From Cruoricaptor ignavus (lineage in GTDB: Bacteria; Bacteroidota; Bacteroidia; Flavobacteriales; Weeksellaceae), in assembly GCF_900141665.1 (NCBI RefSeq), contig NZ_FQYI01000001.1, positions 124,001 to 188,000 on the forward strand: a stretch of DNA of 64,000 nt, read 5' to 3'. This document shows positions 8,462 through 16,580 of this stretch, in pieces (the first letter of the stretch is position 1; the number at the start of each line of letters is the position of its first letter). The notes under the pieces are model-generated. The model was given only the letters and a program-made list of their open reading frames with translations, was not told the origin of the DNA and did no database searches. The position numbers and the translations under genes were made by a program.

Positions 8462-9106
8462 TCAAAACTCCAGCACACGCACAAAAAATATCTTCTCAGA
8501 ATTTGCCATACCGTTCGGGTTGCAGCCCGGCTCCCCTTCCGGAACGGGGATGCCCAGCCTGTCGTAGAATTTTTTCCAGTAATCGTCTGTTTTTCCAGTT
8601 TTTGGGTTGATGAAGGTCATCGGCTGAAGCTCGAAAATCCCGTTTCCGCGGAAGGCCCTTTCCACAAAATCCGAGCAGTAGTAGGATTCCTCGTTCAGAA
8701 CATAGCTGAAGTTGTAGGGCTTGCCAAGCATCGCCTTTGCATTTTCCAAAGCCTGCGGTATCGCGTGCTGGTATTGCGGTTTCAGGCGGTAAATTACAAG
8801 CTGCTGCCGCTCTTTTCCCGCCTCATCTACAAAATCTTTCAGCGGCTGCCTTTGCGAGCCCCCTTTCGGCGCAGCGTGGTACACGAAGTATTCCCTGCCG
8901 CTTTTCTCAATTAGGCCCAGATGGTCGTAGGAGAATTTCGCGCCGGTTTTGGTCACGCGGCTTATCGCGCCGGAAAGGTTTTCCGCATTTGCCGTTACAA
9001 AAATTAAATCTCCGTTTTTTAGACCGCGGAATTTTCCCGAGGCGCAGCTGTGGAGCAGGATTAAAAAAAGCACGAGGCAGAGTAATTTTTTCATTCTTAT
9101 TTTCAT
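8462..9106 (-). CDS. YiiX/YebB-like permuted papain-fold hydrolase, lipoprotein
   Basis: The 214-residue protein has a lipoprotein signal with lipobox LHSC, so it is probably anchored on the outer membrane or periplasmic side. The rest matches permuted NlpC/P60-like (YiiX, DUF830) cysteine hydrolases. These have GDLIFV at the domain start, the catalytic His in YDHLGLI and the catalytic Cys in YYCSDFVERAF. The family is thought to cleave amide bonds in peptides or lipids, but the substrate here is unknown. An alternative start at 9094 (MKKLL) would also leave a good signal peptide. It is a single-gene unit, divergent from the aminotransferase. Confidence 0.8.
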   Translation of the reverse strand: MKIRMKKLLCLVLFLILLHSCASGKFRGLKNGDLIFVTANAENLSGAISRVTKTGAKFSYDHLGLIEKSGREYFVYHAAPKGGSQRQPLKDFVDEAGKERQQLVIYRLKPQYQHAIPQALENAKAMLGKPYNFSYVLNEESYYCSDFVERAFRGNGIFELQPMTFINPKTGKTDDYWKKFYDRLGIPVPEGEPGCNPNGMANSEKIFFVRVLEF

Positions 9107-9170
9107 AGTGTAAAAATGGGACTTTTTTGTAAATTAGCCCTAAATTTTTTAACGGTAAAACACTACTGCC

Positions 9171-10376
9171 ATGCCAAAAATATCCCGACGCGCGCAGGAA
9201 ATGCCCGCCTCCCCAGTAAGAAAATTAGTGCCCTATGCCCTGCTCGCCAAGCAGCGCGGAACTAAAGTTTATCACCTGAACATCGGCCAGCCGGATATCG
9301 ACACGATTCCCGCGGCGATTGAAGCTATAAAAAATATCGATATGAAAGTGCTGGATTACGCACTTTCCGAAGGCAATATAGAATACCGCACCGCTCTGAT
9401 GAACTATTACCACAGGCTGGGCTTTGCCGACCTTACGACTGATAATTTCATTGTGACCAACGGCGGCTCGGAAGCGCTGAATTTCGCCATTTCGCTGGTT
9501 TGCGATCCTGAGGATGAGATCATCATCCCCGAGCCTTACTATGCCAACTACAACGGCTTCGCACAGGCCTTCAATGCAAGGGTAATTTCCGTTCCAAGCA
9601 GCATTGAAACTGGTTTCTCCCTGCCGCCGATTTCTGATTTTGAGAAGAAAATTACCTCCAACACACGCGCCATCCTAATCTGCAACCCGGGCAACCCTAC
9701 CGGCTATCTCTACTCCCGCGAAGAGCTGGAGCAGCTCGCGCGCATCGCTATAAAGCACAACATCGTCATCATCTCGGATGAGGTATATCGTGAGTATGTC
9801 TATGACGGTAAGGAGCAGGTTTCCATGCTGTCTTTCCCAGAATTGAAAGATCACTGCATCGTAATAGATTCAGAATCAAAGAGATACTCAATGTGCGGGG
9901 TGAGGATCGGCACCTTTGTGACAAGATCCAAGGAACTGCACGATGCGGCTATGAGATTCGCACAGGCGAGGCTTTCCCCGGTTCTCATCGGCCAGATCGC
10001 GGCAGCTGCGGCACACAGCGATGATTTTGAATACATTAATAATGTGCGGCAGGAATACACGAAGCGCCGAAACCTACTGGTAGATTTGCTGAATGCGATC
10101 CCAGGAGTGATCTGCCCGAAACCGCAGGGCGCATTCTACTGCGGCGTAGAGCTGCCGGTGGATGACTCCGACAAATTCTGCCAATGGATGCTGGAGCATT
10201 ACTCCAACAACGGCGAAACGGTGATGATGGCACCTATGGGCGGCTTCTACAGCAACCCTGAGCTAGGGAAAAAGCAGGTGCGCATGGCGTATGTCCTTAA
10301 TGAGCAGGATCTGAAACGCTCGGCAGAAATTTTGGAGGATGCCCTTCTGAAATACAGGGAGGAGTTTAATATTTAA
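9171..10376 (+). CDS. Pyridoxal-phosphate-dependent class I/II aminotransferase
   Basis: This 401-residue fold-type I enzyme is close to aspartate/tyrosine-type aminotransferases. It shows the NIGQPD substrate loop, GGSEAL at about 98-103, NPGNPTG around 172-178, Asp203 and Tyr206 for PLP, and the Schiff-base lysine Lys237 in SESKRYSMCGVRIG with Arg at the end for substrate carboxylate binding. It should be cytoplasmic and catalyse amino-acid/2-oxo-acid transamination; the exact amino acid is not deducible. The small vapX-like ORF starts 11 bases after its stop, so the downstream toxin-antitoxin genes and murB may be read from this transcript. Confidence 0.9.
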   Translation: MPKISRRAQEMPASPVRKLVPYALLAKQRGTKVYHLNIGQPDIDTIPAAIEAIKNIDMKVLDYALSEGNIEYRTALMNYYHRLGFADLTTDNFIVTNGGSEALNFAISLVCDPEDEIIIPEPYYANYNGFAQAFNARVISVPSSIETGFSLPPISDFEKKITSNTRAILICNPGNPTGYLYSREELEQLARIAIKHNIVIISDEVYREYVYDGKEQVSMLSFPELKDHCIVIDSESKRYSMCGVRIGTFVTRSKELHDAAMRFAQARLSPVLIGQIAAAAAHSDDFEYINNVRQEYTKRRNLLVDLLNAIPGVICPKPQGAFYCGVELPVDDSDKFCQWMLEHYSNNGETVMMAPMGGFYSNPELGKKQVRMAYVLNEQDLKRSAEILEDALLKYREEFNI

Positions 10377-10387
10377 TTTAAACAAAA

Positions 10388-10561
10388 ATGAAAATCGGAG
10401 AAAAAGCCCAGGCTTCGCCTCAAATCACCGGTCTAGATGAATGGATTGAAGGCATCATCATCCGCATTCGCAACAATCCTTTTATCGGTGTGGAGATTGC
10501 GATAAAGGACAACTTGGGACGGATTTTTTTTGGAGCGGAAAAATACTTCAAAGCATTATAA
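10388..10561 (+). CDS. Small protein upstream of vapD, candidate antitoxin (VapX-like position)
   Basis: This 57-residue ORF starts MKIGEKAQAS and ends FGAEKYFKAL. It is acidic to neutral, and alternating hydrophobic strands (IEGIIIRIR, VEIAIKD, GRIFF) suggest a small beta-barrel fold. It sits two bases upstream of vapD. In Haemophilus influenzae and Xylella, VapD toxins are encoded next to a small antitoxin called VapX. The antitoxin assignment here rests on this position and on size; I do not claim sequence homology to VapX. It could instead be an unrelated small Bacteroidota conserved protein. Confidence 0.6.
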   Translation: MKIGEKAQASPQITGLDEWIEGIIIRIRNNPFIGVEIAIKDNLGRIFFGAEKYFKAL

Positions 10562-10563
10562 TA

Positions 10564-10866
10564 ATGTTCGCAATTAGTTTTGATATGGTTGTTGCAGAAT
10601 TGAAAAAATACTACAATGATCCATACAATAATGCCTATTATGAAATTAGTTCCATCCTGGATAAATACGGATTTTTCGGTGTTCAGGGAAGTTTGTACTT
10701 GAGCAACAACAACGATATGTCCAATCTTGTTGATGCAATTGATGCGTTAAATGAGAAGGAATGGTTTGTAAATTCGGTAAGGGATATCAGAGCTTTTCGG
10801 GTGGAGGATTGGAGTAATTTTACTGCGAGAGCAAAACGAAAAGCCACAAACACTGACAGAGAATGA
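10564..10866 (+). CDS. vapD: VapD family endoribonuclease toxin (Cas2-like fold)
   Basis: VapD proteins are small ferredoxin-fold RNases related to Cas2; the H. pylori enzyme cuts RNA, and in H. influenzae VapD is the toxin of the VapXD pair. This 100-residue copy has the family signature: FAISFDMVV with Asp7, GVQGSLY with Ser43, and SVRDIRAFRVEDWS with Asp74, in positions like the active residues described for H. pylori VapD. It starts two bases after the small ORF. Its stop overlaps the murB start in ATGA, so murB translation may depend on vapD translation. No loss of key residues is seen, so it is probably functional. Confidence 0.9.
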   Translation: MFAISFDMVVAELKKYYNDPYNNAYYEISSILDKYGFFGVQGSLYLSNNNDMSNLVDAIDALNEKEWFVNSVRDIRAFRVEDWSNFTARAKRKATNTDRE

Positions 10867-11891
10867 TTCAGGAAAATTTTTCATTGAAGGCGCACAATAC
10901 CTTTGGTGTGGATGTTTCGGCGAAGTACTTTGCGGAAGCGTCTTCCGAAGGCGAACTGCTGGAGGTTTTGCAGGAATTTAAACAGAGAAATGCCGGCGGA
11001 AGCCTGCCGATGATGATTCTTGGCGGCGGAAGCAACATCCTTTTCACCAAGGATTTTGAAGGCCTGGTGCTGAAGCTCCACCTATTGGGAATTTCGGAAG
11101 AAATGATAAATGATGAGGAAGTTTTGGTGACGGCAAAATCAAGCGAGAATTGGCACAATTTCGTGATGCACTGCGTTGGGAAGAATATCGGCGGGCTGGA
11201 AAATCTTGCGCTGATTCCTGGGAATGTGGGCACTTCGCCGATGCAGAACATCGGAGCTTACGGCGTGGAAATCAAGGATGTCTTCCATTCCTGCAAAGCC
11301 CTGAACCTGGAAACTTTGGAGATTGAGAAGTTTGACAAAGCGCGTTGCCAATTCGGTTACCGCGATTCTTTTTTCAAAAACGAGGGCAAGGGCAAATACA
11401 TCATCCTGGAAGTTACTTTTAAACTCAAAACCAAAAACCACGAAATTCACGCCGGTTATGCAGCGCTGCACAGCGAACTTGAAAGGCGGAAAATTGAGCA
11501 CCCCACCATTCAGGATATCGCAGAAATCGTGATTACGATTCGTGAAAGCAAATTGCCAGACCCTTCCGAAATCGGCAATGCTGGTAGTTTTTTCAAAAAC
11601 CCAATAATTTCGCAGGAAAATTTCGAAATCCTCAAACATCAGCATCCGGAAATTCCGGCCTATGGAGATGGAGAAAATATAAAAGTTCCTGCAGCGTTTT
11701 TAATTGAAAAGGCAGGCTGGAAAGGCAGGCAAATCGGCAATGTGGCCACGCACGAAAAGCAGGCACTGGTAATTGTTAACAAAACCGGGGCAGCAACTGG
11801 AAAAGAAATTTTTGAATTTTCTCGCCAAATTATTGAAGATGTTGAAAAGCAGTTTGGCGTCAGATTAGAAAGGGAGGTGAATATTTATTAA
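10863..11891 (+). CDS. murB: UDP-N-acetylmuramate dehydrogenase
   Basis: MurB is the FAD enzyme that reduces UDP-GlcNAc-enolpyruvate with NADPH to UDP-MurNAc, the step after MurA. Landmarks over the 342 residues are NTFGVDV near the start, the FAD loop GGGSNILF, IPGNVGTSPMQNIGAYGVE, YRDSFFK, and the proton-donor serine in NAGSFFKNP. The ATGA overlap with vapD supports the start at 10863 and makes murB the last gene of the aminotransferase-vapX-like-vapD-murB row. The length and full domain set match type I MurB proteins with the additional C-terminal lobe. Confidence 0.95.
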   Translation: MIQENFSLKAHNTFGVDVSAKYFAEASSEGELLEVLQEFKQRNAGGSLPMMILGGGSNILFTKDFEGLVLKLHLLGISEEMINDEEVLVTAKSSENWHNFVMHCVGKNIGGLENLALIPGNVGTSPMQNIGAYGVEIKDVFHSCKALNLETLEIEKFDKARCQFGYRDSFFKNEGKGKYIILEVTFKLKTKNHEIHAGYAALHSELERRKIEHPTIQDIAEIVITIRESKLPDPSEIGNAGSFFKNPIISQENFEILKHQHPEIPAYGDGENIKVPAAFLIEKAGWKGRQIGNVATHEKQALVIVNKTGAATGKEIFEFSRQIIEDVEKQFGVRLEREVNIY

Positions 11892-11982
11892 ATTTAAAAT
11901 AGTTTAAGCTGGTCATTACATCAGATAAATCTAAATTTACAACGCCTAATTTCAGGCATAGCATTAAACACAAAACTTATTT

Positions 11983-13701
11983 ATGGCTAAGACTACCATC
12001 GGAAAATATCTGGCTTCCAGGCTGGAAGAGATCGGACTGAAATATTATTTTACAGTTCCAGGAGATTATAATTTAACCTTGCTGGACGAGCTTATCAGCA
12101 ATAAAAATATGCAATATGTGGGCAACTGCAACGAACTGAATTCCGCCTACGCCGCCGAAGGCTATGCCCGTGCCAATGGCGCCGGCGCAATGATTACCAC
12201 CTTTAATGTTGGGGCATTTTCAGCATTGAATGGTATCGTGAGTGCCTATGCAGAGCGGCTGCCGGTGATTTTTGTCTGCTCCGCGCCCAACAGCAACGAC
12301 ATTTTTTCAAACCGATTTGTTCATCACAGCATCGCCACTCACGATTTCAGCTATCAATTTGAGATGATAAAGCGGGTGACTTGTGTGGCGGAGAGAATTT
12401 TGCACGCGGAAAACGCGCCGAGACAAATTGACAATGCCATCCGCACCGCAATCCGGGAAAGGAAGCCAGCATATATTGAAATCCCTGCTAATCTCTCCAC
12501 GGCTGAATGTTCAGTACCGCAACCGCTGCTCTTGGATGCCCCTGTTGGCGGCAATACAGCGATGGCAGTGAATGAGGAAGCGCTTAATGCTGCAGTAAAA
12601 TCAATAGCGGAACAACTCAACAAAGCCGAAAAACCGGTTTTGCTTGCAGGCCCTCATCTACGATCTTTCGGAGCTGTGGACGCATTTCGCCATTTAGCCG
12701 AAGCGCTAGGTTGCGCTGTAGCTGTGCTACCAAATGCCAAAAGCTTTTTCCCTGAAGATCACCCCCAATTCATCGGGGTATATCTAGGCAAAGTCAGCAG
12801 CCCAGGTTGTGATGCGATTATGGAATGGTCGGATATGATTTTAGCAGCTGGCGCAGTCTTCACCGATTATTCAACTGTTGGGTGGACTATGGCACTGCCA
12901 GAGAGGGAGAAAATGATCGATGTGCGCGCTTGGGATGTGCAGCTGCCGGAAGATGATTTTACCAATGTCCCGATAGCAAAAGTATTGGAAGGCTTGGCTA
13001 ATTATGTGAACAGTAACAAAACTTCGCTCGAGCAGTTCAATCGAGAAAGCCAGCAAGGTAAAATGGTTGATTATGATTCACAGGCTGCAGATGAACGGCT
13101 TAGCCGAGCTGAAATGGTAAATCAAATTGAGCACAACCTCATCGATGCCAATACCACGCTGATTGTGGAAACAGGCGATTCCTGGTTTAATGGAATGTAC
13201 ATGAAATTGCCAAACGGTGCCGGTTTCGAAATGGAGATGCAATATGGCTCCATCGGCTGGTCTTTGCCAGCGAGCCTCGGTTACGCGCTGGGCGCCGAGC
13301 CCGGCCGCCGCACCGTGCTTCTCATCGGCGATGGCTCCTTCCAGCTGACCGCTCAGGAAATCTCCAAGATGATTGAATTGAAACAGGAAATCATTATGGT
13401 GCTAGTGAACAACTATGGCTATGTCATTGAATCGGCAATTCACGAAGGGCCTTATAATTATTACCAAAACTGGGATTATGCCGCATTAATGAAGGCATTT
13501 AACGGCAACGATGGTAATGGCCTTGGCCTCACCGCAGCCACTGCTGGAGAGCTAGCCGATGCCATCGCCCAGGCGAAATCTCATAAAGGCGGCCCGGTGC
13601 TCATCGAATGCCAGATAGAGCACGATGATTACACGAAGGAACTCATCACCTGGGGAAGCGCTGCCGCTGAAGCCAATGCACGCGAGCCGAAGGAGATTTA
13701 G
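11983..13701 (+). CDS. pdc: Thiamine-diphosphate-dependent pyruvate decarboxylase
   Basis: It is predicted to decarboxylate pyruvate, non-oxidatively, to acetaldehyde. The 572 residues follow Zymomonas Pdc closely from end to end. Catalytic residues are present: Asp28 in PGDYN, Glu51 in CNELN, the His114-His115 pair in VHHS, the ThDP-binding GDGSFQLTAQE from 449 to Asn476-Asn477, and Glu483 in YVIES. The ETGDSWFN and KLPNGA motifs are also Pdc-like, and GDGSFQLTAQ differs from the usual indolepyruvate decarboxylase motif. No alcohol dehydrogenase is adjacent in this window. Bacterial Pdc is uncommon, so acquisition by transfer is plausible. Other 2-oxo acids as substrate cannot be excluded. 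Confidence 0.85.
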   Translation: MAKTTIGKYLASRLEEIGLKYYFTVPGDYNLTLLDELISNKNMQYVGNCNELNSAYAAEGYARANGAGAMITTFNVGAFSALNGIVSAYAERLPVIFVCSAPNSNDIFSNRFVHHSIATHDFSYQFEMIKRVTCVAERILHAENAPRQIDNAIRTAIRERKPAYIEIPANLSTAECSVPQPLLLDAPVGGNTAMAVNEEALNAAVKSIAEQLNKAEKPVLLAGPHLRSFGAVDAFRHLAEALGCAVAVLPNAKSFFPEDHPQFIGVYLGKVSSPGCDAIMEWSDMILAAGAVFTDYSTVGWTMALPEREKMIDVRAWDVQLPEDDFTNVPIAKVLEGLANYVNSNKTSLEQFNRESQQGKMVDYDSQAADERLSRAEMVNQIEHNLIDANTTLIVETGDSWFNGMYMKLPNGAGFEMEMQYGSIGWSLPASLGYALGAEPGRRTVLLIGDGSFQLTAQEISKMIELKQEIIMVLVNNYGYVIESAIHEGPYNYYQNWDYAALMKAFNGNDGNGLGLTAATAGELADAIAQAKSHKGGPVLIECQIEHDDYTKELITWGSAAAEANAREPKEI

Positions 13702-13746
13702 AAACAAAGATCTTCTGGCAAAGACCTAATTTGACATTTTTTAATC

Positions 13747-13754
13747 TATTTTTG
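13747..13754 (+). promoter_or_regulatory. -7 box (TATTTTTG) for yceI
   Basis: An exact TAnnTTTG core, 27 bases before the chosen ATG at 13782. A TTTGACA lies upstream at 13730, but at 13 bases it is too close for the usual -33 spacing. Confidence 0.45.
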
Positions 13755-13781
13755 TTACCTTTAACCCAAAATTTTATCATT

Positions 13782-14351
13782 ATGAAAAAAATCCTCTCGA
13801 TCCTCACAGTGCTGATGTTCAGCCTGAACGCGTTCGCTCAGAAACATTACGAAAGCGACGCGGCACACTCCAGAATCGGCTTCAGCATCATCCACATGGG
13901 CATCAATGACATTTCAGGCAACTTCGATAAGTCGAATGTTATGATCGATGGCGACATTAACGCCCTGCAAAATGCGAAAATCAATTTCAACGCAGAAACA
14001 GCGAGCATTAACACACAAGTGGAAAAACGCGATGAACACCTTAGAAATGCTGATTTCTTCGATGCTGCCACTTACCCGAAAATTGCCTTCAGCTCTACCT
14101 CGATAAAACCGACAAAGAAAAATTACTACGAGATGAAGGGCAACCTGCTGATGCACGGGGTTACAAAGCCTGTGACGCTGGTGCTGGTATACCGCGGTAG
14201 CAGCAAAAATATGAGCGGTAAAACAGTGCACGGCCTGCAGGTGCTGGGCACGCTGAAGCGCTCCGATTTTGGAATTGGCGGAAAATTCCCAGAAGCGATG
14301 CTTAGCGACAATGTGCGCATCAAAGGGGATTTTGAAATCATCGAGAAGTAA
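13782..14351 (+). CDS. YceI family periplasmic protein
   Basis: The 189-residue protein begins with a signal peptide (MKKILSILTVLMFSLNAFAQ) and is then a single YceI lipocalin-like domain. It has DAAHSRIGFSI, the GNFDK strand, HLRNADFFDAATYPKIAF and the closing KGDFEI. YceI proteins bind polyisoprenoid or other amphiphilic lipids in the periplasm. The longer in-frame extension to 13731 lacks a signal-like start and lies over the promoter core, so the MKK start was chosen. A second YceI gene, a lipoprotein, lies at 55632-56303. A strong terminator follows. Confidence 0.9.
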   Translation: MKKILSILTVLMFSLNAFAQKHYESDAAHSRIGFSIIHMGINDISGNFDKSNVMIDGDINALQNAKINFNAETASINTQVEKRDEHLRNADFFDAATYPKIAFSSTSIKPTKKNYYEMKGNLLMHGVTKPVTLVLVYRGSSKNMSGKTVHGLQVLGTLKRSDFGIGGKFPEAMLSDNVRIKGDFEIIEK

Positions 14352-14374
14352 TTTCCAATTATAAAATTAACGCT

Positions 14375-14400
14375 GCGGACTTAATAGTCCGCTTTTTTTT
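14375..14400 (+). terminator. Intrinsic terminator after yceI
   Basis: The seven-base stem GCGGACT/AGTCCGC has loop TAAT and is followed by eight T. It ends yceI and separates it from lnt. Confidence 0.9.
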
Positions 14401-14414
14401 GCAAAACAAATCCT

Positions 14415-14422
14415 TAATTTTG
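14415..14422 (+). promoter_or_regulatory. -7 box (TAATTTTG) for lnt
   Basis: An exact TAnnTTTG core just after the yceI terminator and 18 bases before the GTG at 14441. Its position argues against an lnt start at the TTG at 14399, which would lie upstream of the promoter. Confidence 0.5.
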
Positions 14423-14440
14423 GTGTTAAATTCCCCATCG

Positions 14441-16078
14441 GTGAAACATATCATAATCTCGCTGATTTCCGCGGCATTGCTGTCGATTTCGTGGCCAACC
14501 TACGGCATTCCGTTTTTTATTTTCGTGGCGCTCGTTCCGCTGATGATGGCAGAGCACGACATTGCGAAATTTTCAAAAATAAAGCGGAAAGGCTGGCGAA
14601 TCTTCATTTTGGCATACCTTACATTTTTCATCTGGAATCTTGTGACAACAGGCTGGCTATACGGCTCAAGAAATCCGGACGGAAGCCATTCCATACCGGC
14701 TGTTGCGCTGCCCGTAATTCTCAATTCGCTGTTTTACGCGCTGGTTTTCCTATGCTACCACTGGTATAAAAAAACCCAGGGCACTTATTGGGGACTGGCT
14801 TTCCTCGTGGCAATCTGGATGGCTTTCGAAAAGCTGCATCTCTCTTGGGAACTCACCTGGCCTTGGCTAAATTTGGGCAATGTGTTTTCGGAATATCCGA
14901 AGTTCATCCAATGGTACGATACGGTGGGGGCAACCGGCGGAAGTTTTTGGATTTTGCTCGTAAATGTGTGGGTTTTCTACACTTTGCGGATTTGGCAGGC
15001 GGGCAGAAAGCGAAAGGCGTTAATCAAAAATTTATCGATTTTAGCACTCGGAATTCTGCTGCCAACAATCGTTTCCATTTACAAATACAACAATTTTAAC
15101 GAGAAACCGATAGGCGAAGTTTCTGTGCTGATGCTTCAGCCGGAACTCGATCCTTATGAGGAAAAATACCAGAAGGACAGCCTTCAGATTTTGCACGAAT
15201 TGCTGGATTTGGCGAAGGTTGACGGCAATGTAAAAGTGGATTATTTCCTGGCACCGGAAACCGCAGTTCCTGGCAGAGGTTCGATTTCTGAGACAGGATT
15301 TTCGCAAAGTTTACTTTTGCAAGAAATTCAAAAATTCCTGGAAAACAATCCGAATTCCGTATTTGCAAGCGGGATGTCCACACATCGTTTTTTCAAAGTT
15401 GGCGAAGTGTTGCCTTCTCAGGCTTACGAACTGGATTCTGGCAATTTCGTGGTAAGCTATAATTCAGCAGTTCAGTTGGCGAACGGAGAAAGTCCGGTGG
15501 TTTATCACAAAGCGAAATTGGTTCCCGGCGTGGAAATTTTCCCGTATATGAACATCCTTAAACCATTGATTGGCAATGCGATGCTGGATTTCGGCGGCAC
15601 TGTGGCTTCGCTGGGAATTGATGAGGAAAGGGCGGTTTTCGCCAACCCTTACAACCAGGGAAAAATGGCGCCGGTCATCTGCTACGAAAGCATTTACGGC
15701 GAATTTGTGACGGAATATATTCAAAAGGGCGCGAATTTCATCGGGATAATGACGAACGATAGCTGGTGGGGCGTTTCGGAAGGGCACCGGCAGCTGCTGT
15801 CTTACGCCAGACTTCGGGCGATAGAAACGCGACGCGAAATTGCGAGGTCGGCAAATTCCGGAATTTCGGCGCACATCAATGCTTTGGGCGAAATCGAGGC
15901 CGATACGCTTTATGGGGACAGAACGGCGCTTTTCGCAAAGGTGAAACTTTACGGCGGCACCACGCCCTACACAAGAGGCGGCGACCTTATTTCAAGGATT
16001 TGTATTTTCGCTTTCGGCTTTCTGATTTTTTACACTTTAATTAAAAAATGGCAGGCCAAGCGGCAGCGGAAAATTTAA
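14441..16078 (+). CDS. lnt: Apolipoprotein N-acyltransferase
   Basis: Lnt adds the third acyl chain to the N-terminal cysteine of lipoproteins in the inner membrane. The 545-residue form chosen here starts at GTG (VKHIIISLIS...), directly before the first membrane helix, and a promoter core lies just upstream. About six helices fill residues 1-215, then comes the nitrilase-like domain with its Glu (LAPETAVPGRG), Lys (YHKAKLVPG) and Cys (PVICYESIYG) triad, NDSWWG, and one last helix. The toxin-antitoxin genes follow 18 bases after its stop. Many lipoproteins in this window would be substrates. Confidence 0.92.
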   Translation: MKHIIISLISAALLSISWPTYGIPFFIFVALVPLMMAEHDIAKFSKIKRKGWRIFILAYLTFFIWNLVTTGWLYGSRNPDGSHSIPAVALPVILNSLFYALVFLCYHWYKKTQGTYWGLAFLVAIWMAFEKLHLSWELTWPWLNLGNVFSEYPKFIQWYDTVGATGGSFWILLVNVWVFYTLRIWQAGRKRKALIKNLSILALGILLPTIVSIYKYNNFNEKPIGEVSVLMLQPELDPYEEKYQKDSLQILHELLDLAKVDGNVKVDYFLAPETAVPGRGSISETGFSQSLLLQEIQKFLENNPNSVFASGMSTHRFFKVGEVLPSQAYELDSGNFVVSYNSAVQLANGESPVVYHKAKLVPGVEIFPYMNILKPLIGNAMLDFGGTVASLGIDEERAVFANPYNQGKMAPVICYESIYGEFVTEYIQKGANFIGIMTNDSWWGVSEGHRQLLSYARLRAIETRREIARSANSGISAHINALGEIEADTLYGDRTALFAKVKLYGGTTPYTRGGDLISRICIFAFGFLIFYTLIKKWQAKRQRKI

Positions 16079-16096
16079 ATTAACTTTACAGAAAAA

Positions 16097-16315
16097 ATGG
16101 AAACGATTACGATAAAGATTGACAGGCGCACAAAGCACGGCAAAGCTTTTAGGGATGTTCTGGAAGTTTACGCTCAGCAGGATGGGGTGGAAATTGTGAA
16201 AAAGAACGGCTACTCCAAAGAATTCATTGAAAAAATGAAAAGAGCTGAGGATGACATAAAGAATGGCAGGGGAATAAAAGTAGATATAAATGATGTATGG
16301 AAAAATATTCTGTAA
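16097..16315 (+). CDS. Antitoxin of a YoeB-type toxin-antitoxin pair
   Basis: The 72-residue protein has a short N-terminal strand region (METITIKID) that could serve as the DNA-binding or dimer part. Its charged helical C-terminus (YSKEFIEKMKRAEDDIKNG) is like Bacteroidota antitoxins of the DUF2683 type that wrap a RelE-fold toxin. Its 3' end overlaps the toxin start by 19 bases, the usual order antitoxin then toxin. It probably also represses its own transcription, as in related pairs, although no operator was identified. Family name is tentative; the role follows from the partner. Confidence 0.75.
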   Translation: METITIKIDRRTKHGKAFRDVLEVYAQQDGVEIVKKNGYSKEFIEKMKRAEDDIKNGRGIKVDINDVWKNIL

Positions 16316-16578
16316 TCATCCTGCCCGAAGCACAGAAAGACATCAGAAAAATAAGCAAATCTGGTGATAAAAGCAGCTTGTTGAAAATCGAAAAGATGAT
16401 TGTGGAATTAGCATTTCATCCCTACGAAGGCACAGGAAAACCCGAAAAGCTCAAGCACAATTATTCCGGATATTGGTCAAGAAGAATTAATAAAAAGGAT
16501 AGGCTCGTTTACAAGGTGGAAGAAGAAATCGTAACCGTTTTCGTAGTTTCTGCACTTGGTCATTATGAAGAAAGATAA
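16297..16578 (+). CDS. yoeB: Txe/YoeB family ribosome-dependent mRNA interferase toxin
   Basis: YoeB toxins bind the ribosomal A site and cut mRNA. The 93 residues align with E. coli YoeB throughout the second half: HPYEGTGKPEKLKHN, SGYWSRRI, KDRLVYKV and the closing GHY. Catalytic counterparts are Glu44 (E46 in E. coli), Arg69 (R65) and His89-Tyr90 (H83-Y84). Three additional residues (EER) follow the normally terminal HY pair. The toxin overlaps its antitoxin by 19 bases, and the TauE gene begins only two bases after its stop, so the pair is embedded in the lnt-tauE run. Confidence 0.9.
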   Translation: MEKYSVIILPEAQKDIRKISKSGDKSSLLKIEKMIVELAFHPYEGTGKPEKLKHNYSGYWSRRINKKDRLVYKVEEEIVTVFVVSALGHYEER

Positions 16579-16580
16579 TT

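Noticed and set aside
14399-14440. TTG start for lnt at 14399
   Set aside because: It overlaps the T-run of the yceI terminator and lies upstream of the promoter core; the GTG at 14441 fits the family start.
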